Part shown: one piece after another, positions 1-13,052 of the stretch
Numbering within the stretch: the first letter of the stretch is position 1
Layout: every line of letters begins with the position of its first letter
Assembly: GCF_009735645.1 (NCBI RefSeq)
Contig: NZ_CP032550.1
Location: 62,001 to 126,000, forward strand
Source of the DNA: Microbacterium oryzae
GTDB taxonomy: Bacteria > Actinomycetota > Actinomycetes > Actinomycetales > Microbacteriaceae
DNA: 64,000 nucleotides
Direction of reading: 5' to 3'
The notes under the pieces: model-generated
Told to the model about the DNA's origin: nothing
The model's input: only the letters and a program-made list of their open reading frames with translations
Databases searched by the model: none
Position numbers and translations under genes: made by a program

Positions 1-1206
1 GGAGGCTCTCGGCGGCCGTCGCGGTCCGCTCGGCTGCGACCGCGGCCTGACGCCACATCGGCACCGCGGCGCCGGCGACGACGACCGCCATGGCCGCCGC
101 GGTGAGCACGAGCACCGACGACGGACGCGAGCTGCGCGCGCGCGGCGCGAAGCGGACCGGATCCTCCACGAAGCGCTTGGTCAGCGCGGCCAGGACGATG
201 GTCGCGACGAGGAGCACGAGGTTCTCGGGCAGCTCGGGCGGCCGGCCGAGCGCGTGCGGGGCGATGACGACGAGCGGCCAGTGCCAGAGGTAGATGCTGT
301 ACGAGCGATCGCCGAGCCACTGCAGCGGCCGCCAGGCGACGATGCGCTCCAGCGGCCCGGCGCCGAGCGCGATGAGCGCCGCGGCGGCCGCGGTGGGGAG
401 GATCGCGGCGGGGCCGGGGAACGGCGTCGCGTCGTCGTAGACGAGAAGGGTCGCGACGACGAGCGTCAGCGCGGCGAGCCAGGCGGCGAGGTGCGCCGCG
501 CGGGGGAGCACGAGACGCGGCAGCAGCGCGACGATCGCGCCGAGCGCGAACTCCCAGAGCCGGCTGACGGTCGAGAAGTAGCCGAAGGGGTAGCTCGTCG
601 ACGTCAGCCACACGCTGGCGCCGAAGCCGGCGACCGCGATGACCGCCGCGCCGATCACCAGGCGCCGCCGCGAGCTCCGCGCGCCGGCCGCGCCGGCCGC
701 GCCGGCGGTGGCGGCCAGCAGCAGCAGCGGCCACAGCACGTAGAACTGCTCCTCCACCGACAGCGACCAGTAGTGCTGGGCGATCGGCGGCGCGGCGTCG
801 TGCGCGAGGTAGTCGACCCCGTCCGCCGCGAGCTGCCAGTTCACGACGTAGAGCGCGCTGCCGACGATCGAGCGGAGATCGTTCTCGCGCAGCGGCGCCG
901 GCGTCCACAGCAGCACGAGGGCGACGCTCGCGAGGAGGACGAGAAGGCTCGCCGGCAGCAGCCGTCGGGCGCGGGCGGCCCAGAACGCCGCGAGCCGCAG
1001 AGTCCCCCGCTCGCGCGCGCGCACGAGCTGGCCCGTGATGAGGTACCCGGAGATGACGAAGAAGACGTCGACGCCGACGTAGCCCCCCGGCAGCGCGCGC
1101 GGCCAGATGTGGAACAGCACGACGCCGAGCACTGCGAGGGTGCGCAGCGCCTGGATGTCGGCGCGGGCGGGGCCGGCGGCGCGGGCGGGGTGCGGTGTGC
1201 TCGCGG

Positions 1207-1210
<4 letters not shown>
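1..1210 (-). CDS. OafA/YrhL-type acyltransferase, C-terminus cut off by the window edge
   Basis: Integral-membrane acyltransferase 3 family protein expected to O-acylate a surface polysaccharide. The visible 403 residues start with a short polar tail and then ADIQALRTLAVLGVVLFH, followed by a DVFFVISGYLIT motif, both hallmarks of the family. The last visible part is a hydrophobic segment followed by an Ala/Glu-rich linker, the point where the paralogue at 17070-19109 passes into a periplasmic SGNH esterase domain, so such a domain probably lies beyond the edge. The GTG start at 1210 overlaps the stop of the upstream rmlC-rmlD gene by 4 bases (GTGA), so it is probably translationally coupled and the last visible gene of the rml operon. 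The frame is open to base 1. Confidence 0.85.
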
Positions 1211-4495
<3,285 letters not shown>

Positions 4496-4549
4496 CGTGG
4501 CACAGCGGACGCCCGGATCCGCGCGCGGGGCGCGCGCGGCCGTGCGGTT

Positions 4550-4555
4550 TACCAT
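4550..4555 (+). promoter_or_regulatory. Candidate -10 box for the YfhO-like gene
   Basis: TACCAT fits the actinobacterial TANNNT -10 pattern and lies 46 bases upstream of the ATG at 4602, in the 106-base divergent region between rmlA and the membrane-protein gene. It follows a GC palindrome (CCGCGCGC ... GCGCGCGG, around 4519-4540). No convincing -35 box is visible. Confidence 0.35.
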
Positions 4556-4601
4556 CGTCTCTGGCCCGTCGCGCGGCGGCGGAGCGAGCAGCGGAGGACT
4601 T

Positions 4602-6812
4602 ATGACGGCGGACGGCGGCACCACGACGCATCGGGCGCACCGGGTGGGATGGCCGCTGCTGGCGGTCGTCGTGACCCTCGCTCTGGCGGCGTCGCGGCTC
4701 CTCGTGACGCCGCGCTTCTACTTCTCCGACGACACCGAGCGCGGGTCGGCCGGGCAGTGGTGGCAGCTCGGAGACCAGCTGCTGCAGGGGAAGCTGCCCA
4801 TGCTCGACCCGTCGGCCTGGCAGGCGGGCAACTACTGGGCGGAGGGGCAGTGGGGTCTCCTCAACCCGATGACGTGGCTCATCGCGATCACCGCGCGCCT
4901 GAGCGAGAGCCCCGTGCTGCACGCCACCGTGGTGAAGCTCGTCTTCCTCGCGGTGCTCGCGCTGGGCGTGCACCTGCTCGCGCGCCAGTTCGGAGCGCAC
5001 CGGCCATGGGCCGCCCTCGCCGGCGTGCTCGTGCCGGCATCGGGCTTCGTCGTCTACATGGACGCCGCGTCGTGGTCGACCGATCTCATCAACGTCGCGC
5101 TCTTCCCGTGGGTGTGGTGGGCGCTGCGGCGCACCGTCGAGCACCGCCGCTCGCCGCTGCCGTATCTGGCCGCGAGCTACCTGCTCGTCACCGTCGGCTA
5201 CGTCTTCGGCGTGATGATGCTCGTGGTCGTCCTCGTGGAGTCCCTCGTGCGGCACGCGGTCCGCCGAGACCCGGCACGCGTCATCCGCACCCTGCTCGCG
5301 TCGGCGTGGGGAGCCCTCCTCACGATCGTCGTCTACCTGCCCGCGGTGCTGACGGCGCCCGTCACCGAGCGCGGCAACGCGCCGTTCGAGAACCTCGGGT
5401 TCCTCAACGCCGACCTGACCGACCTCGCCGCGTCGGGCAACCCCTGGGTGAGCGCGACCATCCGCGCGTGGGGAGGCGACATCACGGAGGGGCCGCTCGT
5501 CTACATCGCGTGGGTGCTCCTGCTCCTGCCGTTCGCCCTGCCGCTCGCGCGGTCGGCCGTGCGGCGCGCCATCCCGCTGTTCGTCCTGGGCGGCGTCGTG
5601 CTGGCGCTCGTCCTCGGCCCGAGCCACATGGGCCCCATCCGGTGGCCGCTGCGGCTCATCCCGTACCTCGCGATCGTGCTCGTCGTGCTCTTCGTCGTGG
5701 GCATCTCGCGGCGCTTCCCCGCGGGCGCCACGCGCCGGGCGTTCTGGCTCTCCGCGCTCGTCATCGGCGTCACGTCGCTGCTGACCTGGGGAAACGGCCC
5801 GTACGCGTGGAAGGCGGTGCTCGCGGCCGCCGTCGTGTCCTTCGCCGCCCTCGTCCTGCTGCGGTGGGCGGCGCGCTCGCCCCGCGTGCGGCGTCGATCG
5901 GCGGTCGCCGCGCTCGGAGCGATGGCGATCACCGCCGTGTTCACGGCGGGGCAGCTGCCCCTGCTGCCGACCTCGCCGCTGCCGAGTCGCGCCGCCCCCG
6001 ACAGCGCGACGGCGCTGCAGTCCGTGCTCCCCGACGAGCACGGCGACGCGATCGTCGTGGGCGACGCCGAGGACGGCTGGCAGGATGGCCGGAGCTGGCG
6101 GGAGCGCCTCCTCGCGAACCTCTGGTACTTCAGCCCGACCGACGTCAGCAGCCTCTACACGGTGCTGCCGTTCGAGGCGTTCGGCGACGACCTCTGCATC
6201 GACCTGCGCGGGGAGACCTGCGAGGACGCGCTGGAGACGCTGTGGTCGGTCGACGACGAGACCGGCGAGCGGGTGTCCGACCTCATGAGCGTGAGCACCG
6301 TCGTCGCGATGAAGGACACGTACCCGCGCGAGCCCGCGGCGCCGGAGGGCTGGCACCTCGCCGCCGATGGCGAGTACACATGGCTCTTCGAGCGCGACGA
6401 GGAGCTGCCAGCGGCGGGCGGGGTGACCTGGACCGCACCCGACACCCGCGTGGAGGTGACCGCCGAGAGCGACACCGCCGTGACCTTCGCCGTCGACCAG
6501 GCGGGGGAGGACGGGCGCGTGGTGCTCAGCCGCCTGCCGTACCCGGGGTACCGCGTGACGGGAGCGGAGGCGACCGAGCCGCTGCGCGGCTGGCTGCTCA
6601 CGATCGACGTCTCCGACGTCGCGCCGGGCGACACCGTGACCGTGTCGTTCCGCCCGCCGGCCTGGCCGCTCCTCCTCGGCGCGTACGGGCTCGCGCTGCT
6701 CATCGGCGCGGGCTGGCTGATCGGCCGCGGCGTGCTGCGCCGACGCGGCGTGCTGCGTCGGCGTGCGGCTCAGCGCTCGGGCGGACCCGTCTCGGCGACC
6801 GCGAAGGCGTAG
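4602..6812 (+). CDS. Large YfhO-like membrane protein, possible GT-C glycosyltransferase
   Basis: 736-residue polytopic membrane protein. A hydrophobic helix at about 15-35 is followed by a loop with [16 protein letters not shown] and NPMTWL, the acidic first loop typical of polyprenyl-phosphate-sugar-dependent GT-C and YfhO-type proteins. About ten further membrane helices reach to about residue 450, then a soluble region of roughly 220 residues and one last helix near 685-710. The ATG has a good ribosome site (GGAGG at 4593-4597). Its 3' end overlaps the convergent gtrB-like gene by 43 bases. It probably transfers a lipid-linked sugar on the outer membrane face, for which the neighbouring GtrB/GtrA genes could supply the donor; substrate unknown. 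Family assignment is by pattern and moderate. Confidence 0.7.
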   Translation: MTADGGTTTHRAHRVGWPLLAVVVTLALAASRLLVTPRFYFSDDTERGSAGQWWQLGDQLLQGKLPMLDPSAWQAGNYWAEGQWGLLNPMTWLIAITARLSESPVLHATVVKLVFLAVLALGVHLLARQFGAHRPWAALAGVLVPASGFVVYMDAASWSTDLINVALFPWVWWALRRTVEHRRSPLPYLAASYLLVTVGYVFGVMMLVVVLVESLVRHAVRRDPARVIRTLLASAWGALLTIVVYLPAVLTAPVTERGNAPFENLGFLNADLTDLAASGNPWVSATIRAWGGDITEGPLVYIAWVLLLLPFALPLARSAVRRAIPLFVLGGVVLALVLGPSHMGPIRWPLRLIPYLAIVLVVLFVVGISRRFPAGATRRAFWLSALVIGVTSLLTWGNGPYAWKAVLAAAVVSFAALVLLRWAARSPRVRRRSAVAALGAMAITAVFTAGQLPLLPTSPLPSRAAPDSATALQSVLPDEHGDAIVVGDAEDGWQDGRSWRERLLANLWYFSPTDVSSLYTVLPFEAFGDDLCIDLRGETCEDALETLWSVDDETGERVSDLMSVSTVVAMKDTYPREPAAPEGWHLAADGEYTWLFERDEELPAAGGVTWTAPDTRVEVTAESDTAVTFAVDQAGEDGRVVLSRLPYPGYRVTGAEATEPLRGWLLTIDVSDVAPGDTVTVSFRPPAWPLLLGAYGLALLIGAGWLIGRGVLRRRGVLRRRAAQRSGGPVSATAKA

Positions 6813-7720
6813 AGCGGGCGGCCCTGCACTTCGACGTAGATGCGTCCGAGGTAGCTGCCGAGGACCCCGAGCATGAGCATCTGGATCCCGCCGAGGAGGA
6901 ACATCCCCGCGGCGAGGTACGTCCATCCCTCGATGACGGAGCCGGGGCTCACCAGCCGGGCGACGACGAGGTAGATCGTCCACAGCAGCGCGATGATCGC
7001 CATCGTGCCGCCGACGCGGCTGATGAGCTTGAGCGGCGCGGTCGAGAAGCCGAAGATGCCGTCGCCGGCGAGCTTCAGCATCTTCCGCAGCGGGTATCCC
7101 GTCTCGCCCGCGTGCCGGGCATCGCGGTCGAAGAGCACGGCCTCCTGGCGGAAGCCGATGGAGGCGACGAGGCCGCGGATGAACCGGTTGTGCTCGGGGT
7201 GCTTGCGCAGCTCCGCCACCACGCGGCGGTCCATGAGGCGGAAGTCCCCGGTGTCGCGGGGGATGTCGACGTTCGCGAGGTGGCTGAGCAGCCAGTAGAA
7301 GCCATGCGCGGTCGTGCGCTTGAAGAGGCCGTCGTCGCGTGTGCGGCGCTGCGCGTAGGCGACGTCGACGCCGTCCTCCCAGCGCGCGACGAGCTCGAGG
7401 CTCACCTCCGGCGGGTCCTGCAGGTCGCTGTCCATCACGATCACGGCGTCGGCGTCGGCGACGTCGAGCCCGGCCGTGACGGCGATCTGATGCCCGTAGT
7501 TGCGGGCGAGGGAGTACACCGACACGCGGGGATCGCGTGCGCGCAGGTCGCGGAGGAGCTCGAGCGACCGGTCGCGGCTGCCGTCGTCGACGTAGACGAA
7601 CTCCACGTCGTAGCGGTCGGCGAGGGTCGCGGCGACCGCCGTCAGCCGCTCGTGGAGGAGGGGGATGTTGCCCTCCTCGTTGTGGATCGGCAGCACGTAG
7701 GCGATGCGACGACGGCTCAT
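6770..7720 (-). CDS. GtrB/DPM1-like polyprenyl-phosphate glycosyltransferase (GT2)
   Basis: 316-residue family-2 glycosyltransferase predicted to load a sugar from a nucleotide donor onto polyprenyl phosphate on the cytoplasmic face. The N-terminal GT-A domain shows VLPIHNEEGNI (9-19), VYVDDGSRD (42-50) and the metal-binding MDSDLQDPPE (Asp97, Asp99), then DTGDFRLMD. Two C-terminal membrane helices at about 235-262 and 270-295 are typical of GtrB/ArnC proteins. It overlaps the preceding GT2 gene by 4 bases (ATGA, 7717-7720), and that gene overlaps a gtrA gene likewise, so the three form one operon: flippase, glycosyltransferase, loading enzyme. Its last 43 bases overlap the 3' end of the convergent gene at 4602. 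Confidence 0.92.
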   Translation of the reverse strand: MSRRRIAYVLPIHNEEGNIPLLHERLTAVAATLADRYDVEFVYVDDGSRDRSLELLRDLRARDPRVSVYSLARNYGHQIAVTAGLDVADADAVIVMDSDLQDPPEVSLELVARWEDGVDVAYAQRRTRDDGLFKRTTAHGFYWLLSHLANVDIPRDTGDFRLMDRRVVAELRKHPEHNRFIRGLVASIGFRQEAVLFDRDARHAGETGYPLRKMLKLAGDGIFGFSTAPLKLISRVGGTMAIIALLWTIYLVVARLVSPGSVIEGWTYLAAGMFLLGGIQMLMLGVLGSYLGRIYVEVQGRPLYAFAVAETGPPER

Positions 7721-8547
7721 CCCATCCTCCGCTTCAGGACGCGGTACGAGACGCGCCGAGCCTGGGCCATGAGACCGGCGCGGATGTCGCCCATCCGCCG
7801 GTCGGCCTCGCTCACGATGTCGGGGTGCTCGGCGCGCAGCCATGCGCTGAAGCGCCGCGCTTCGGCGGTCTGCGCATCGACGAGCGCGACCGACCACTGG
7901 CCGTCGCTCATCCGGAACGTGGCGCCCACCTCCAGGTCGGGCGTGAAGCCGCCGCCGACGAGCACGCGCGCGTAGCTGGCGAGGTCGATGAAATACGAGA
8001 AGTCCTCGTGCCATCCGCCCGCGGCCGCGAGCGCCTCGCGGCGCATCATCACCGAGGCGGGCTCGCCGAGGAGGTTCCGCCCGGCGCGGACGGTGCGGCG
8101 CAGGGCGTCGGCGCCCGACATCGCGCGGCCGAGGCCGGTGAGGCCCCACCCGCCCATGACGACCTTGCCGGAGGCGTCGACGATGTCGCGCTTCGATGCC
8201 GTGAGGACGGCGCCGGTCTCCTCGAGGAGCCGCGCCTGGCGGGCCAGCACGCCGGGCCGCAGCACGTCGTCGCCGCACACGAGCTTGACGTAGGCGCCGG
8301 TGGCCGCATCGGTCACGCGGTTCCAGTTGCGCACCGCGCCGCCGCCGCCCTCCGTGCGCAGCAGCGTCACGCGGGGGTCGGGGTCGAAGGCCTGCATGAC
8401 CTCCCACGTGTCGTCGGCCGATGCGTGGTCGGCGACGATCAGCTCGAGGTCCTCGACCTGCTGATCGAGCACCGAGCGGAGCGTCTCCGCCAGCGTGCGG
8501 GCGTTGTTGTACGCGGGCACGACCACGCTGATGCGCGGCGTCGTCAT
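7717..8547 (-). CDS. Family 2 glycosyltransferase
   Basis: 276-residue soluble GT-A glycosyltransferase. VVVPAYNNARTLAETLRSVL at the N-terminus binds the nucleotide, VADHASADDTWEVM follows, and the metal site appears as VCGDDVLRPGVL (a GDD in place of DxD). The C-terminal half lacks membrane helices. It sits between gtrA (8544-9032) and the gtrB-like gene with 4-base ATGA overlaps on both sides, so it is part of a three-gene coupled operon. It probably adds one sugar to the wall polysaccharide; donor and acceptor cannot be read from the sequence. Confidence 0.88.
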   Translation of the reverse strand: MTTPRISVVVPAYNNARTLAETLRSVLDQQVEDLELIVADHASADDTWEVMQAFDPDPRVTLLRTEGGGGAVRNWNRVTDAATGAYVKLVCGDDVLRPGVLARQARLLEETGAVLTASKRDIVDASGKVVMGGWGLTGLGRAMSGADALRRTVRAGRNLLGEPASVMMRREALAAAGGWHEDFSYFIDLASYARVLVGGGFTPDLEVGATFRMSDGQWSVALVDAQTAEARRFSAWLRAEHPDIVSEADRRMGDIRAGLMAQARRVSYRVLKRRMG

Positions 8548-9032
8548 GGGGTGTCCTCCTGCTTGCGATGGAACGAGAAGCGGCTGTGGCCGAACCAGCT
8601 GACGACGGCGATCACGAACGTGAAGAGGAACTGCGCGACGATCTCGTGCCATCCGAGCCAGATCTTCAGCGGCGGCACCACGACGAGGTTGAGCACGAAC
8701 GTGCCGAGGTACACGAGCTGGAAGCGGAAGAAGTCCAGCCACAGGTGCCCGCGCACGCGGAAGACGAGCCTGCGGTAGAAGACGAAGGCGCTCAGCGTGC
8801 TCGTGATCTGCGCGCACACGATGACGGCGAACACCGTCCAGTCGGCGTCCGGCCATCCGCGTCGGAACAGGAACGAGAACAGCACGAACCAGGCGAAGCC
8901 GATGGCGGTGTTGATCGCGCCGACGAAGAGGAAGGCGACGCGGCGGTCGCGGAAGAGGCGCAGCAGCGGGCCGTCCGGCCCGCTCATCCCGGCGACGGCC
9001 TCGGTCTCGGCGGGGGTTCCTGGTTCGCTCAT
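8544..9032 (-). CDS. GtrA-family membrane protein (polyprenyl-phosphate sugar flippase)
   Basis: 162-residue protein with a 30-residue polar N-terminus and four membrane helices, matching GtrA: FLFVGAINTAIGFAWF for helix 1, then SAFVFYRRLVFR after helix 2 and SRFSFHRK at the end, the usual FxxxRxxVF-type motifs. GtrA proteins are thought to flip polyprenyl-phosphate sugars. The start could be ATG 9032 or ATG 9041. A TATCCT -10 box at 9043-9048 on this strand lies 10 bases before 9032 but only 1 base before 9041, which favours 9032. First gene of the operon 9032-6770, divergent from glf. Confidence 0.88.
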   Translation of the reverse strand: MSEPGTPAETEAVAGMSGPDGPLLRLFRDRRVAFLFVGAINTAIGFAWFVLFSFLFRRGWPDADWTVFAVIVCAQITSTLSAFVFYRRLVFRVRGHLWLDFFRFQLVYLGTFVLNLVVVPPLKIWLGWHEIVAQFLFTFVIAVVSWFGHSRFSFHRKQEDTP

Positions 9033-9042
9033 GTGCCGCATC

Positions 9043-9048
9043 AGGATA
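9043..9048 (-). promoter_or_regulatory. Candidate -10 box for the gtrA-GT2-gtrB operon
   Basis: On the minus strand the sequence reads TATCCT, a good TANNNT box, 10 bases before the ATG at 9032. Transcription would begin 2-4 bases before the start codon, giving an almost leaderless mRNA; no Shine-Dalgarno site is present. Confidence 0.5.
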
Positions 9049-9060
9049 CGCGAGGGGCTT

Positions 9061-10268
<1,208 letters not shown>

Positions 10269-10278
10269 GCCGGCTCCC

Positions 10279-12324
10279 GTGAGCTGGGCCGCGGCGGCGC
10301 CCGCGATCGTCTCGGCGGGCCTCGCGGTGCTCGCGCCGGGACTGGTCGCGACGGCGCCGCTGCGGATGGCCGTGCTCGCGCGGATCGCGATCGCCCCGCT
10401 CGTCGGGGTGTGCTGCGTGGGCGCGGCCGCCGCGGTGTTCGGCGCCGCCGGCCTGCCGTTCCACCTCGTGCAGGTGATCGCCGTGGCCCTCGCCGGCTCG
10501 GCGGTGTCGCTGCTCCTGCGGGGCCGCCTGGCGATCCCGGGGCGACCGGGGCCATCCCGCCCGCCGCTGGCGGCGAAGCCGCTGCTGGCGATGTGGGCGG
10601 TCGCGGCCGCGATGGTCGCGATCGTGGCCTTCTCGGGGGTGCCCGATCCGTCGCGCATCTCCCAGACGTATGACAACGTCTTCCACCTGTCCGCGGTGGC
10701 GGCGATCCTCGACGGCTTCTCCGCGTCGCCGCTCACGCTGCGCGCGCTGATCGAGACCGGCGCCCCTGGCCTCGCGTACTACCCGTCGGCCTGGCATGCG
10801 CTCGTCGTGATGACGGCGCAGGGGAGCGGGGCGGACCCGGCCGTCGCCTTCAATGCGCTCTGGCTCGCGGTGCAGACGCTCGTCTGGCTGCCGGGCGTCG
10901 CCTACCTGGCGCGCGTCGCCCTGCCCGGCCGCTCGCCGGCGACCACGGCCCTGGCCGCGCTGCCGCTCGCCGCCGCCTTCGGCATGTTCCCCTACGCGCT
11001 GCTGGCGTGGGGCACGATCTACCCGACCGCGCTCGCGCACGCCCTGCTGCCGAGCGCGGTGGCGGTGACGGTCGTGGCGGTGCGCGGCGTGGCCTCTCCC
11101 GGACGCGGCGCCCGCCGGCGCGCGGCGCTCCTCGGCATCGTCGGGTTCGCCCTCGTGATGAGCGGCCTCGCGGTCGCGCACCCGCGGGTGCTCCCGACCT
11201 GGCTGCTCCTCGTGCTGCTGTTCGTCGCCGGCGTGCTCGTGAGCTCCTTCCGGCGCGCCTGGCGCCGAGGCGGGCGCTCACGTCACGGCGCGATCGCCGC
11301 CGTCGCCGCGGGCACCGTGGTCGGCATCGTCGTCGCGGTGGCCGCGCTCGCGTTCGCGGTGACGCGGGTCGGGCTCCTCGACGAGCCGATCGCCGACCGG
11401 CTCTCGGGGCCGCAGGCGCGCGCGGTGCAGAGCCTCGGCGACGGGCTGCTGCAGGTGCTGACGATGCGGTCGCTGACCGGCGACGGCGGCGTGACGGCCC
11501 CGGCGCCGCTGCTCGCTCTCCTCGTCGTCCTCGGCGCACTCGCCGCCTTCCGCGCGCGGCGCACCCGCTGGATGGTCGTGGCGCTCGTCCTCATCGCGGC
11601 GCTGTTCGCGCTCGCCGCCGGCTCCGACGGCGTCGTCGCGAAGCTCGCCACCGGCATCTGGTACAAGGACCGCTTCCGCCTCGCCGCCGCCCTGCCGGTC
11701 GTCGCCGCGCCGCTCGCGGCGCTCGGCGCGCTGGCGCTGGCGCGGCTGCTCGCGCGCGTGCCGCGACCCCGATGGATCGCCCGGGAGGGCGCCACCGCCC
11801 CCGCGATCGCCCTCGTCGTGGCGATCGCCTCGGTGGCCGGCCTGGTGGCCACCGGCACGACGTCGGCCATCGCGCGCGCGTTCGCGCTGCCGGAAGACCG
11901 CGCCGAGCACGCCGTCGTCTCGCAGCGGCAGATCGACTTCCTCCGCGGCCCGGTCGCCGACACGGTGCCGTCGGATCAGCGCGTCCTGGGCGACCCGTGG
12001 GACGGGTCGGCGCTCGCGCTCCTCTTCGCGGGGCGGGAGCCGGTCTTCCCGCACGTCAACGGCCAGTGGGATCCGGCGCGCCTGACGCTCGCGTGGCACC
12101 TGGCCGACATCGAGCACGATCCGGATGTCTGCCGTGCGCTCGACGAGCTGCGCGTGCGCTTCGTGCTGTACGACCCGCACGCTCTGGCGGGCGGAGACCC
12201 CTCGGGCGATCACTTCCCGGGCCCGCACGAGGCGGTGGAGGCGGGACTCCTCACGCCAGTCGCGACGGATGGGACATCCGCGCTGTACCGCGTCGACCAG
12301 TGCGGGCCGCTGCCCGCGGAGTGA
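10279..12324 (+). CDS. DUF6541-type large membrane protein, possible glycosyltransferase
   Basis: 681-residue polytopic protein with about twelve hydrophobic segments in residues 1-530 and a soluble C-terminal region. After helix 4 a loop carries SRISQTYDNVFHL (125-137) and a later segment YYPSAWHALV; such acidic/aromatic first loops are seen in DUF6541 and other GT-C-like wall-polysaccharide proteins of Actinobacteria. The GTG start lies 10 bases after the glf stop, suggesting one operon with glf; no strong ribosome site is visible. Function unproven; a role in polymerising or transferring lipid-linked sugars is an inference from context. Confidence 0.72.
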   Translation: MSWAAAAPAIVSAGLAVLAPGLVATAPLRMAVLARIAIAPLVGVCCVGAAAAVFGAAGLPFHLVQVIAVALAGSAVSLLLRGRLAIPGRPGPSRPPLAAKPLLAMWAVAAAMVAIVAFSGVPDPSRISQTYDNVFHLSAVAAILDGFSASPLTLRALIETGAPGLAYYPSAWHALVVMTAQGSGADPAVAFNALWLAVQTLVWLPGVAYLARVALPGRSPATTALAALPLAAAFGMFPYALLAWGTIYPTALAHALLPSAVAVTVVAVRGVASPGRGARRRAALLGIVGFALVMSGLAVAHPRVLPTWLLLVLLFVAGVLVSSFRRAWRRGGRSRHGAIAAVAAGTVVGIVVAVAALAFAVTRVGLLDEPIADRLSGPQARAVQSLGDGLLQVLTMRSLTGDGGVTAPAPLLALLVVLGALAAFRARRTRWMVVALVLIAALFALAAGSDGVVAKLATGIWYKDRFRLAAALPVVAAPLAALGALALARLLARVPRPRWIAREGATAPAIALVVAIASVAGLVATGTTSAIARAFALPEDRAEHAVVSQRQIDFLRGPVADTVPSDQRVLGDPWDGSALALLFAGREPVFPHVNGQWDPARLTLAWHLADIEHDPDVCRALDELRVRFVLYDPHALAGGDPSGDHFPGPHEAVEAGLLTPVATDGTSALYRVDQCGPLPAE

Positions 12325-12370
12325 TCGGGGGCGTGCTGCCGCCGTGCCGCCGGCCACTCGTGCACTCGGC

Positions 12371-12436
12371 GGAGGAGATGTGCACCCGGGAGGAGGGATG
12401 CGCGGGATTCCCTCCTCCGAAATGCGCATCTCCTCC
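12371..12436. repeat. Nested inverted repeats between convergent genes, likely bidirectional terminator
   Basis: An outer inverted repeat, GGAGGAGATGTGCA (12371-12384) with TGCGCATCTCCTCC (12423-12436), matches 13 of 14 bases. Inside it is a perfect 10-base stem, GGAGGAGGGA (12389-12398) with TCCCTCCTCC (12409-12418), around a 10-base loop. It lies between the ends of the DUF6541 and gtrA genes. A CCGGCTCC/GGAGCCGG pair (12436-12443, 12475-12482) adds more pairing. It has no U-tract. It may also be a dispersed repeat element. Confidence 0.6.
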
Positions 12437-12461
12437 CGGCTCCCCGGCTCCGGGGCTCCGG

Positions 12462-12923
12462 TCAGCGGGTCGGCGGAGCCGGCTCCTCATGGGGGAAGAC
12501 GAACCGGTCGTACGTGAGGAACCGGAAGACCGTCGCGAGCGTCTGCCCGATGAACGTGCCGGAGACGTTGTCGGCGATCACGTCGTCGAGGCCGAGCACG
12601 TACCGCGAGAACGCCAGGCACCCGAGCTGCAGGCCGATCGCGATGAGGTTGCACAGGACGAAGATCGCGTACCGGGAGAGCCGGTGGGGGAGGTGGCGGT
12701 CGGAGTACGTCCAGTAGCGGTTGCCCACGTACGTCACGATCGACGCGATGACGATCGAGATGATCTTCGCCACGAGCGGCTGGCCGTGCAGCGGGCCGTC
12801 GCCCGTGACCCAGAACACGAGCAGGTTGTAGACGCCGGCGTCGACGAGGAAGGCGAGCCCGCCGATCACGAGGAAGGCTCCGGCCTGCCTGGCCTTCCGG
12901 GTCGCGGTGCTCGCGTGCATCAT
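12462..12923 (-). CDS. GtrA-family membrane protein
   Basis: 153-residue, four-helix GtrA homologue, predicted to flip a polyprenyl-phosphate-linked sugar across the membrane. FLVIGGLAFLVDAGVYNLL is helix 1; TYVGNRYWTYSDRH after helix 2 and FRFLTYDRFVFPHE at the end are the conserved GtrA positions. Two ATG codons are adjacent (12923 and 12920); GAGGAG lies 1 base before the first and 4 before the second, so the second may be the real start. The gene stands alone, divergent from the glycosyltransferase at 13053 and convergent with the DUF6541 gene. Confidence 0.88.
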   Translation of the reverse strand: MMHASTATRKARQAGAFLVIGGLAFLVDAGVYNLLVFWVTGDGPLHGQPLVAKIISIVIASIVTYVGNRYWTYSDRHLPHRLSRYAIFVLCNLIAIGLQLGCLAFSRYVLGLDDVIADNVSGTFIGQTLATVFRFLTYDRFVFPHEEPAPPTR

Positions 12924-12972
12924 GCTCCTCGTGAGGGCGGCGTGTGCCGAGGAGTTCGACAGTGCCGCGTGC

Positions 12973-12978
12973 TAGCCT
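12973..12978 (+). promoter_or_regulatory. Candidate -10 box for the 13053-15564 operon
   Basis: TAGCCT fits the TANNNT pattern seen before many genes here. It is 75 bases before the ATG at 13053 in the 129-base divergent region. No clear -35 box. Confidence 0.3.
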
Positions 12979-13052
12979 GAACCGGCTCCGACGGCGGCCG
13001 TCTCGGCGCCACGCGGTCCACAGAAGATCCTACGTCGCCGAAAGTGCTCTCC

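Noticed and set aside
6770..6812. Overlap of two convergent genes as evidence of a frameshift or false stop
   Set aside because: Both proteins end naturally with short polar tails and neither needs a correction; the overlap is real as far as visible.
12973..12978. TAGCCT as a leaderless start for the gene at 13053
   Set aside because: It lies 75 bases from the start codon, so this gene does not follow the leaderless pattern; kept only as a weak promoter candidate.
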